Shown here piece by piece: positions 1 to 5,051 of a stretch of DNA of 5,846 nucleotides. A program made the position numbers and the translations under genes. The stretch is taken from positions 1-5,846 of the forward strand of contig JALXCE010000186.1 in assembly GCA_026991055.1 (NCBI GenBank). Reading direction: 5' to 3'. Within the stretch, counting starts at the first letter, position 1. Each line of letters starts with the position of its first letter. A model generated the notes under the pieces. That model did no database searches. It was not told the DNA's origin and saw only the letters and a list, made by a program, of their open reading frames with translations. This stretch comes from Caldifarciminota bacterium. Its GTDB lineage: Bacteria; Hydrothermota; Hydrothermia; B15-G9; WFZT01.

Positions 1-402
1 TATGGGTAATGTCAAGAATCTACTATCAATAACGTAACACTACATAAAGAAGTGGTAAGTTGAATGAAATGCGCTTTATTTCAAAAAATCTTTTTTAAAA
101 ATCCTCCTTTCGTGTCAAAGATGAGTAAAGACGTGTTATGCATAATGTCAAGTAGTTTTTAGAATATTGCAAAATATGACCTTTTTCGATCATTTCCCAT
201 AGAGATCTTTTGCCAATAAGACAGAATTTCGAAAAATTTCGGTTGTGTACATGCTAATTTAATAAACAAAGGGAGAGAAATCCTTCTGCTTAAATAATCT
301 ATTTACGAGGATGTGATTGAGAAATGAGAACAACTAATTCTCTTGAAAAATCACTAATTTTTATCAAGTAAGATAGGAAATGTTTGATCAGGTTTTTTTC
401 AG

Positions 403-423
403 TTTCTCCGCAAGTAAGGGGAA
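403..423. repeat. Degenerate copy of the GCAAGT-loop hairpin repeat
   Basis: The segment shares CCGCAAGT and a following GGGGAA with the hairpin at 4389-4407, in the same orientation. The C run is shortened and two extra A bases sit before the G run, so the stem is weakened to roughly TCTCC/GGGGA. I read it as a decayed member of the same intergenic repeat family. A chance match is possible because the shared core is short. Confidence 0.35.
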
Positions 424-521
424 ATGATACTTGTTAAGAACATATTTGAATAAACCCAATTGGGAAATTTTTAAGTCTCATTTGTGCATAGGAATCAAAG
501 GGAAATCCTTCATCCTGTCAG

Positions 522-543
522 AAAAAAACTTCCCTATAAAGGA
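522..543 (-). terminator. Weak candidate terminator for the idh-iorAB operon
   Basis: Read on the minus strand, a short stem (TCCT/GGGA with one G-T pair, five-base loop) is followed two bases later by seven T residues at 528-522. It lies about 80 nt beyond the iorB stop. The stem is only four pairs, so intrinsic termination here is doubtful. The much stronger inverted repeat at 563-603, upstream in the same transcript, could help as a 3' stabiliser. Confidence 0.22.
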
Positions 544-562
544 GATTATCACCTGTACTTTT

Positions 563-603
563 ACCCCCTCTCCCCACATTTTTTATCTACGAGGAGAGGG
601 GGT
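563..603. repeat. 11-bp perfect inverted repeat downstream of iorB
   Basis: The arms ACCCCCTCTCC (563-573) and GGAGAGGGGGT (593-603) are perfectly complementary around a 19-nt A+T-rich loop. The stem begins 18 nt past the iorB stop codon, so it would end up in the 3' end of the idh-iorAB transcript. No T run follows directly on either strand, so it is not a classical rho-independent terminator. It could protect the mRNA 3' end or be a REP-like repeat. It shares CCCTCTCCCC (566-575) with the complement of 4326-4335. Confidence 0.7.
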
Positions 604-621
604 GCCTTTGAAAAATCTCAT

Positions 622-1209
622 CTAAAAATCTATCTTCAAATTCCTTCCCAGTTCAAAGGCTTTTTTGTTTACCTCGATGGTCTTTTTGGGGACGCGGTTT
701 GTTATTACCCTGATCCACACATCCTCTGGAATATCAAAAAACTTTGAGGCCACACCGAGCATGATTGTGTTGGCAACTCGAGGATTCCCAAGGTTGTTAG
801 CCATATCAATCGCATCAACTACCACTAAGTTAGCGTACTTTTTGATAGTATCTTCAATATTCTCCGGATAAGTATCTTCACCGGCTGTCACGGGCAGCGG
901 GATAATTTCCAGGTTGTTCATAATTACGATTCCATCTTTTGGCTTAAGATAGTGTAGGTATCGAAGAGCTTCGGCTTTCTCGAACGCAAGGATAACGTCA
1001 CATGTTCCTTGCTCAATCAATGGGGAATAGACCTTTTCAGAAAATCTAACGTGAGAAACCACGTCACCACCACGCTGGCTCATTCCGTGCACTTCACTTT
1101 TCTTTACGTCGTATCCTGCTTCCATAGCAGCAAGCGAAAGGAGCTCAGACGCCAGGATGATTCCCTGGCCTCCAACACCGGAAACGATCACATTATATCC
1201 CTTTTTCAT
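622..1209 (-). CDS. iorB: Indolepyruvate:ferredoxin oxidoreductase, beta subunit (IorB)
   Basis: This 195-residue protein is the gamma-type subunit of the IorAB enzyme. With IorA it oxidatively decarboxylates indolepyruvate and other aryl-2-oxoacids to the aryl-acetyl-CoA while reducing ferredoxin in the cytoplasm. The N-terminal GVGGQGI (residues 11-17), then SEVHGMSQRGG (38-48) followed by VVSHVRF, are the family signature of the POR/KOR gamma domain. The C-terminal part ends in a helix-forming segment, and the length is typical of stand-alone IorB. I chose the ATG at 1209 because GGAGG lies six bases upstream. The ATG at 1215 abuts that site, and a longer frame to 1272 runs deep inside iorA. 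It overlaps the end of iorA by 17 nt, as expected for a translationally coupled partner made in equal amount. No key motif is missing. Confidence is high for family, moderate for the exact oxoacid. Confidence 0.93.
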   Translation of the reverse strand: MKKGYNVIVSGVGGQGIILASELLSLAAMEAGYDVKKSEVHGMSQRGGDVVSHVRFSEKVYSPLIEQGTCDVILAFEKAEALRYLHYLKPKDGIVIMNNLEIIPLPVTAGEDTYPENIEDTIKKYANLVVVDAIDMANNLGNPRVANTIMLGVASKFFDIPEDVWIRVITNRVPKKTIEVNKKAFELGRNLKIDF

Positions 1210-2959
1210 ATTCATCCTCCGGGTGAATTGCGTCATAAGGACATGTCTGGATGCAGAGGTCACAGCCCACACACAGAAGCGGGTCTATAAAGGCCTTGCC
1301 GTCCTTCCAGACAATAGCCGGACATCCCAGCCTGAAACAGTTGCCACACCTATCACCCTGACAGAGTTCCGGATCAACCACCTTCTTAGGATTCTGCTGC
1401 AATTTCTTCCACTCGTCAGGAAGGAGCACACATGGCCTGTCGGTAATGATAACCGATGGTCCCGGGTAATTGAGGGCTTCTTTCAAGGCCTTTCTCGTTG
1501 CTTTGAGGTCATGTGGGTCAACCACGTGAATGTCTTCAACTCCAATCGCCTCGGCAAGCTTAACAAAATCCAATTTCTTTGTGGGCTCACCCTTGATGGT
1601 TCTTCCTGTCGCGGGATGCGGCTGGTGCCCTGTCATCGCAGTGGTGTGGTTGTCAAGAATGATAACCGTGGAAAATCCCTTGTTGTAAACAATATCAATG
1701 AGCCCTGTAATTCCACTGTGAACAAAAGTAGAGTCTCCGATAACCGCAACAGACTTCCGGGCGGATTTCTCACCCCTTGCCATATTGAAGCCGTGAACAC
1801 TGCTGACGGAAAATCCCATATCCACAGTTGTATCGATGCTCTCAATTGGCGGTAGCACCGCAAGGGTATAGCATCCGATATCCCCCATTACGTTGATTCT
1901 CTTCTTTTTAAGCTCAAAGAAAATACCCAGATGAGGGCATCCGGGGCACATGGCTGGAGGCCTTTTTACCGCTTTCTGAACAGGAATGGACTGAATATCT
2001 TCATCTTTCAGGGATTTCCTGACAATCTGGGGATTCAGTTCACCAATTTTTGGAATACGCTCTTTTCCGATTACGTCATGGTAGCCCAGAATCTTGATTT
2101 CTTCCTCGAGAAACGGTTCGAGCTCTTCCACCACGTAGATTTTTTTCACAAGTGATGCGAATTTTTTGAAAAGCTCATCAGGGAATGGGAAGGGCATACC
2201 CAGCTTTAAAAAGGTAGCGTCCGGAAATACCTCTCTTGCGTACTGATAGGCAATTCCAGATGTTACAATGCCAATCTCAGGACTTCCCTCTATAATCTGG
2301 TTGATTTCAATGGTGTTTGAGAGCTTCCGTAATTCTTCGAGTCTTTTTTCTAAAATCTCGTGTCTCTTTCTCGCGAAGGCCGGGATCATGGTGTATTTCT
2401 GCGGGTCTTTGTGGTACTCTTTGACGGCTACTTCTTTTCTTTCCCCAACTTCCACAATCCCCTTTGCATGAGAAATGCGGGTGGTGCTACGAACTATAAA
2501 TGGTGTGTCGTACTTTTCTGAGAGCTCAAAAGCCATTTTAACAAAGCTGTAAGCTTCCTGCGAATCGGCCGGCTCCAAAAGAGGGATTTTGGCAAATTTA
2601 GCAAATCTTCTATTGTCTTGCTCGTTTTGCGAACTATGCATGCCCGGGTCGTCGGCAGAAATGATGACAAACCCGCCATTCACTCCCACGTAGGCAGAGG
2701 TCATAAGAGGATCAGCGGCAACGTTGAGTCCAACATGTTTCATCGCCACGAGGGCCCTTGCCCCTCCTATTGAGGCTCCGAGCATAGCTTCAAAGGCCAC
2801 TTTCTCATTTGGAGCCCACTCGGCTTTAATTTCATTGTAAAAGGCAATATTTTCTAAGATTTCTGTGGAAGGGGTGCCTGGGTAGGCGGCCGCCACATGG
2901 CAGGCCGCCTCCCAGGCACCCCTCGCAATCGCCTCATTTCCTGAGAGTAGTAACTTCAC
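1193..2959 (-). CDS. iorA: Indolepyruvate:ferredoxin oxidoreductase, alpha subunit (IorA)
   Basis: This is the 588-residue catalytic subunit, which binds thiamine diphosphate and passes electrons from aryl-2-oxoacid oxidation to ferredoxin. The N-terminal pyrimidine-binding domain carries AYPGTPSTEI (25-34) and SADDPGMHSSQNEQDNR (101-117). A middle domain follows (about 225-325), then CPGCPH (338-343). The TPP/Mg domain has GDIGCYTL (359-366) and GDS (408-410), with DNHTTAMTGHQPHP (436-449) about 29 residues on; the last is a hallmark of IorA. The C-terminus is a two-cluster ferredoxin domain with Cys533, 538, 541, 546 and Cys563, 566, 569, 573. Length is normal for the family. I chose the GTG at 2959 because AGGGGA sits six bases upstream and the protein then begins KLLLSGNEA, as homologues do. 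The longer ATG frame from 3010 lies inside the preceding gene. It starts 1 nt after that gene ends and overlaps iorB. The physiological substrate could be indole-, phenyl- or hydroxyphenylpyruvate. Confidence 0.95.
   Translation of the reverse strand: MKLLLSGNEAIARGAWEAACHVAAAYPGTPSTEILENIAFYNEIKAEWAPNEKVAFEAMLGASIGGARALVAMKHVGLNVAADPLMTSAYVGVNGGFVIISADDPGMHSSQNEQDNRRFAKFAKIPLLEPADSQEAYSFVKMAFELSEKYDTPFIVRSTTRISHAKGIVEVGERKEVAVKEYHKDPQKYTMIPAFARKRHEILEKRLEELRKLSNTIEINQIIEGSPEIGIVTSGIAYQYAREVFPDATFLKLGMPFPFPDELFKKFASLVKKIYVVEELEPFLEEEIKILGYHDVIGKERIPKIGELNPQIVRKSLKDEDIQSIPVQKAVKRPPAMCPGCPHLGIFFELKKKRINVMGDIGCYTLAVLPPIESIDTTVDMGFSVSSVHGFNMARGEKSARKSVAVIGDSTFVHSGITGLIDIVYNKGFSTVIILDNHTTAMTGHQPHPATGRTIKGEPTKKLDFVKLAEAIGVEDIHVVDPHDLKATRKALKEALNYPGPSVIITDRPCVLLPDEWKKLQQNPKKVVDPELCQGDRCGNCFRLGCPAIVWKDGKAFIDPLLCVGCDLCIQTCPYDAIHPEDEYEKGI
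1216..1220 (-). promoter_or_regulatory. Ribosome-binding site of iorB inside iorA
   Basis: GGAGG on the minus strand stands six bases before the ATG at 1209 and lies within the last codons of iorA. Its position rules out the adjacent ATG at 1215 and the longer start at 1272. It implies that ribosomes finishing iorA keep this site open for iorB. Confidence 0.8.
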
Positions 2960-2960
2960 C

Positions 2961-4178
2961 TTACTTCCCCTGTAATGCTTTCTCGTAGTACTCCTTCCAC
3001 TTTGCCTCAAGATCCGGTGATTTTAGCGTCTCGAGAATATAATCGGTGTATTCTTTTGCAGATGCACCAGTTGGCCTTCCTGTTACTACAAGTTTCTTCT
3101 CAAACACACCGCAAATGTCGAGGGCCATCTCGAGTTTCTTCGCCTTCTCGTTAAAGCCGATGTGCTCAAGCATGAGAACAGCTGCTCTCATGAGTGAGCT
3201 CGGATCAGCGTATTCGGCACGTCCTTCCTTCACCATTCTTGTTCCTGAACCATGAATTGCCTCGAACATAGCGTAATGCCTTCCGATATTGGCACTTCCC
3301 GCTGTTCCAACACCACCCTGAATCTGGGCAGCCTCGTCCGTGATGATGTCGCCGTAGAGGTTGGGCAGAACGATGACCTGGAACTGATTCCTTCTCTGAG
3401 GGTCAATGAGTTTTGCCGTCATAATGTCGATGTACCATTCATCAGCGGTGATTTCGGGATAATCCTTTGCAATCTCTCTAAATACGAGGCTGAAAAGACC
3501 GTCAGTTGTTTTGATCACATTGGCCTTGTGAACGCCGGAAACCCTTGTTTTACCATTCTTCTTTGCATAGTCGAAGGCCATCTTGATGATGCGCTCTGCG
3601 CCGGGCCTTGTGATGACCTTGAAATCAAATGCAATCTCGTCTGTAGCCATGATACCTTTTGAACCAAGAATGTAAGCTCCCTCGGTATTCTCTCTGAAGA
3701 ATGTCCAGTCAATTCCTTCCTGAGGGATTTTAACGGGTCTGACGTTCGCAAAAAGGTCAAGTGCACGTCTCAGATAAACATTCGCACTTTCAATATTTCC
3801 TCTTGGGTCACCTGCCTGTGGGGTCTCTGTCGGTCCTTTGAGGAAGACGTGACAGGTTTTGATCTGCTCGAGCACGTCATCTGGGACCGCTTTCATGTGT
3901 TTGAAGCGGTTTTCTATGGTCAGGCCCTCGATGTCAACGAGTTCGATTCGACCGGATTTGATCTCATCAGCGAGGAGATATTCGATAACTCTTCTTGTTT
4001 CGCGGGAAATGATAGGACCAATGCCATCTCCACCTGCAAATCCGATTCTTATTTTGTCGAGTTTTGTAAAGTCAGTCCATTCAGTGTCTTTTTTGATTTT
4101 CTCGACTCTTTCGATCTGCTCTTCGATAAGTTTTGCAAAATGCTCCTGAGCCTTTTTAATAAGCTCTTCTTTATTCAT
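2961..4178 (-). CDS. Isocitrate/isopropylmalate dehydrogenase family protein, isocitrate type (icd-like)
   Basis: This 405-residue enzyme should oxidatively decarboxylate a 2R,3S-malate-type substrate, most likely isocitrate to 2-oxoglutarate. By analogy with E. coli IDH, Ser131 and Asn133 in SANVYLRRALDL match Ser113/Asn115, the gamma-carboxylate contacts specific to isocitrate. Arg137, Arg147 and Arg162 match the three substrate arginines. Tyr169 and Lys218 match the catalytic Tyr160/Lys230, and Asp251, Asp277 and Asp281 match the metal ligands. GGDGIGP (49-55) is the usual N-terminal motif, and a charged helical extension of about 40 residues precedes it. The coenzyme loop is HGSGTRM (309-315), with Arg314-Met315 where NAD enzymes usually have Asp-Ile and the E. 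coli NADP enzyme has Lys-Tyr, so I leave coenzyme choice open. The ATG at 4178 has AGGAGG six bases upstream and is preferred to the frame from 4250, which would begin inside the promoter. It is the first gene of the operon with iorAB. Homoisocitrate or another malate analogue remains possible. Confidence 0.88.
   Translation of the reverse strand: MNKEELIKKAQEHFAKLIEEQIERVEKIKKDTEWTDFTKLDKIRIGFAGGDGIGPIISRETRRVIEYLLADEIKSGRIELVDIEGLTIENRFKHMKAVPDDVLEQIKTCHVFLKGPTETPQAGDPRGNIESANVYLRRALDLFANVRPVKIPQEGIDWTFFRENTEGAYILGSKGIMATDEIAFDFKVITRPGAERIIKMAFDYAKKNGKTRVSGVHKANVIKTTDGLFSLVFREIAKDYPEITADEWYIDIMTAKLIDPQRRNQFQVIVLPNLYGDIITDEAAQIQGGVGTAGSANIGRHYAMFEAIHGSGTRMVKEGRAEYADPSSLMRAAVLMLEHIGFNEKAKKLEMALDICGVFEKKLVVTGRPTGASAKEYTDYILETLKSPDLEAKWKEYYEKALQGK
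2966..2971 (-). promoter_or_regulatory. Ribosome-binding site of iorA inside the upstream gene
   Basis: AGGGGA on the minus strand lies six bases before the GTG at 2959 and is formed by the final codons of the upstream dehydrogenase gene. It decides the GTG start over the upstream ATG at 3010 and points to coupled translation. Confidence 0.7.
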
Positions 4179-4184
4179 TTTAGA

Positions 4185-4190
4185 CCTCCT
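4185..4190 (-). promoter_or_regulatory. Ribosome-binding site of the icd-like gene
   Basis: A full AGGAGG on the minus strand stands six bases before the ATG at 4178. It fixes the start, since the in-frame ATG at 4250 lies upstream of the predicted transcription start. Confidence 0.88.
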
Positions 4191-4226
4191 TGTGAAAGAA
4201 TTTGTTGTATTTTCAAGACCTTTCAT

Positions 4227-4255
4227 AGTATAAATTTGACCAACTGTCATATCAA
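4227..4255 (-). promoter_or_regulatory. Sigma-70-type promoter of the idh-iorAB operon
   Basis: On the minus strand TTGATA (4255-4250) and TATACT (4232-4227) are separated by exactly 17 bases, and each matches the consensus in five of six positions. Transcription would begin near 4221-4219, leaving a leader of about 42 nt that ends in the AGGAGG site. The leader is too short for a riboswitch or attenuator. Confidence 0.72.
4234..4252 (-). promoter_or_regulatory. Candidate operator: imperfect palindrome in the promoter spacer
   Basis: The minus-strand sequence reads AT-n-TGAC-N5-GTCA-n-AT, with six symmetric pairs on each side of a central unpaired core. It overlaps the last bases of the -35 hexamer and fills most of the spacer. 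A dimeric regulator bound here would block RNA polymerase. I cannot match it to a named regulator family, and a chance palindrome of this size is possible. Confidence 0.35.
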
Positions 4256-4321
4256 TGACCCAGAGGAACTTATCTGTGGTGAGTTGAGGGTTATATTTTT
4301 ACGGGTGAGCATCAACTAATA

Positions 4322-4406
4322 CTTGGGGGAGAGGGCAACATCTTGAATTTTTCAATTTCCAAGCAGAATGCCTCCACTCTGAAATCTCTCCCCCGCAAGT
4401 GGGGGA
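4322..4406. repeat. G/C-rich multi-hairpin palindromic repeat
   Basis: The outer arms GGGGGAGAG (4325-4333) and CTCTCCCCC (4386-4394) are perfect complements and enclose two smaller hairpins: TTGAA/TTCAA (4343-4355) and CAGAATG/CACTCTG (4364-4381, one mismatch). The right outer arm can instead pair locally as TCCCCC-GCAAGT-GGGGGA (4389-4406), so two folds compete for the same C run. The block sits between the end of the membrane-protein genes and the idh promoter. It is most easily read as a REP-like or miniature palindromic intergenic repeat, related to the hairpins at 403-423 and 563-603. A terminator role is less likely, as no T run follows it directly. Confidence 0.6.
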
Positions 4407-4661
4407 AGGTGGAATTTTAGAGGTTTTTTGCTGGAAAATGGAGCTTGTATGCATATTTGTCTCTTGGCTTCAGGGGTAATTTCTCTCCTCCGACAGGATT
4501 TGACTGCGAGGGAATGGATTTTTGACCTGCGCTCCGAAAGTGGCAGAAAAAAGCTAACGCTAAAACCCTCCCACTCCCTCAAAAAAAATTCTCTCAAAAA
4601 ATTCCTTGCTTCAAAAAACTTTCCCCAATACCTCCATCCACACCCAAGAAACACCACTCCC
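4407..4661. other. Intergenic region downstream of the membrane-protein genes
   Basis: I see no supportable gene here. The long frames on both strands that cross this stretch also run into the 3' end of the membrane-protein gene, have no good ribosome-binding site, and give compositionally unconvincing proteins. Read on the minus strand, three T-tracts follow the stop codon at 4662: 4618-4613, 4601-4596 and 4588-4581. They could support transcription ending, but I find no stable hairpin before them. The middle part (about 4430-4560) is of mixed composition and might be decayed coding DNA, which I cannot show. Confidence 0.5.
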
Positions 4662-5051
4662 TCACGGTATCGGGGGTTTGCCCATGATGATTCGGCGTCG
4701 CATGGTGTGGATGACGGCAAGGGTTATACCAATTGCCCCGGTAAGCACAGGGTCCTCGGCAAAATCAAGGAATATCCCCGCAAGAACAATTGAAATCACA
4801 CCACCCACACCTGTAGCCCAGAAACTGTAATCCCCAAAATTCCAGGTTTTCTGCTCAAGAAAATTGGGTAGCTTTCTCATGCCAAATTTAAACCAGTCAT
4901 AGAGAAAAGCAACTCCAAGTGGCAAAAGCACAATGAGCTCAAGAATTCCCTCAAAAAGCATCCCCTTTACGTAGTACCACCTGTAAAAGTGGAAACCCCA
5001 CAGCGGAAACCAGATGAGCCCTATGATCAAATTAAGAAGACTGTTTCGCAC
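4662..5051 (-). CDS. Uncharacterised four-helix membrane protein
   Basis: I do not recognise this 129-residue protein. It has about four hydrophobic segments (residues 5-22, 34-51, 77-95 and 100-116) and a short basic C-terminus (MRRRIIMGKPPIP) that is probably cytoplasmic. The first half is rich in aromatic residues (WFPLWGFHFYRWYY), and the loop before helix 3 reads KTWNFGDYSFW. No enzyme or transporter motif is visible. The start is uncertain. I prefer the GTG at 5051, which has GAGGA nine bases upstream and overlaps the preceding gene by 20 nt. ATG codons at 5096 and 5087 would add a basic N-terminal stretch but lack a Shine-Dalgarno site and overlap by 65 or 56 nt. The overlap with the larger membrane-protein gene suggests the two are co-translated and may work together. 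Confidence 0.72.
   Translation of the reverse strand: MRNSLLNLIIGLIWFPLWGFHFYRWYYVKGMLFEGILELIVLLPLGVAFLYDWFKFGMRKLPNFLEQKTWNFGDYSFWATGVGGVISIVLAGIFLDFAEDPVLTGAIGITLAVIHTMRRRIIMGKPPIP

Larger units (their letters stand above)
1..562. other. A+T-rich intergenic region without a supportable gene
   Basis: This stretch is visibly richer in A+T than the genes to its right, and its reading frames on both strands are short and lack a convincing ribosome-binding site. It contains small hairpins, such as GAGAA/TTCTC at 326-342 and CTTGAAAAAT/ATTTTTATCAAG (two-base bulge) at 342-368. A 10-nt direct repeat, TAATGTCAAG, occurs at 7-16 and 143-152. Three TTGACA hexamers lie on the minus strand at 10-15, 113-118 and 146-151. 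The two inner ones have no good -10 partner; the partner of the first would fall outside the window. A gene starting to the left of the window could have its promoter here, but I cannot show it. Confidence 0.6.

Noticed and set aside
94..112. Plus-strand TCCTCCTTTCG, resembling the 3' end of 16S rRNA
   Set aside because: The flanking bases do not match the conserved 16S tail, so no rRNA end is present.
324..371. Fifteen-codon plus-strand frame in the left spacer
   Set aside because: The only purine-rich site upstream is too far away, and nothing supports expression.
431..747. Two short plus-strand frames in the left spacer
   Set aside because: They read through the 11-bp inverted repeat, have no convincing Shine-Dalgarno site, and one runs into the end of iorB.
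1157..1855. Long plus-strand frame of 232 codons opposite iorA
   Set aside because: It is antisense to the conserved TPP and ferredoxin domains of iorA and has no family features.
4179..4220. Riboswitch or attenuator in the idh leader
   Set aside because: The predicted leader is about 42 nt and forms no meaningful hairpin or leader peptide.
4560..4580. Minus-strand G-quadruplex near GGGAGTGGGAGGG
   Set aside because: Only three closely spaced G runs are present, with no fourth run nearby.
4352..4720. Minus-strand frame of 122 codons overlapping the 3' end of the membrane-protein gene
   Set aside because: It shares DNA with the real gene in another frame, runs through the palindromic repeat, and gives a low-complexity Arg/Ser/Phe-rich protein.
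4428..4793. Plus-strand frame of 121 codons across the spacer and the end of the membrane-protein gene
   Set aside because: It overlaps a better-supported minus-strand gene, has no clear ribosome-binding site and shows no recognisable domain.
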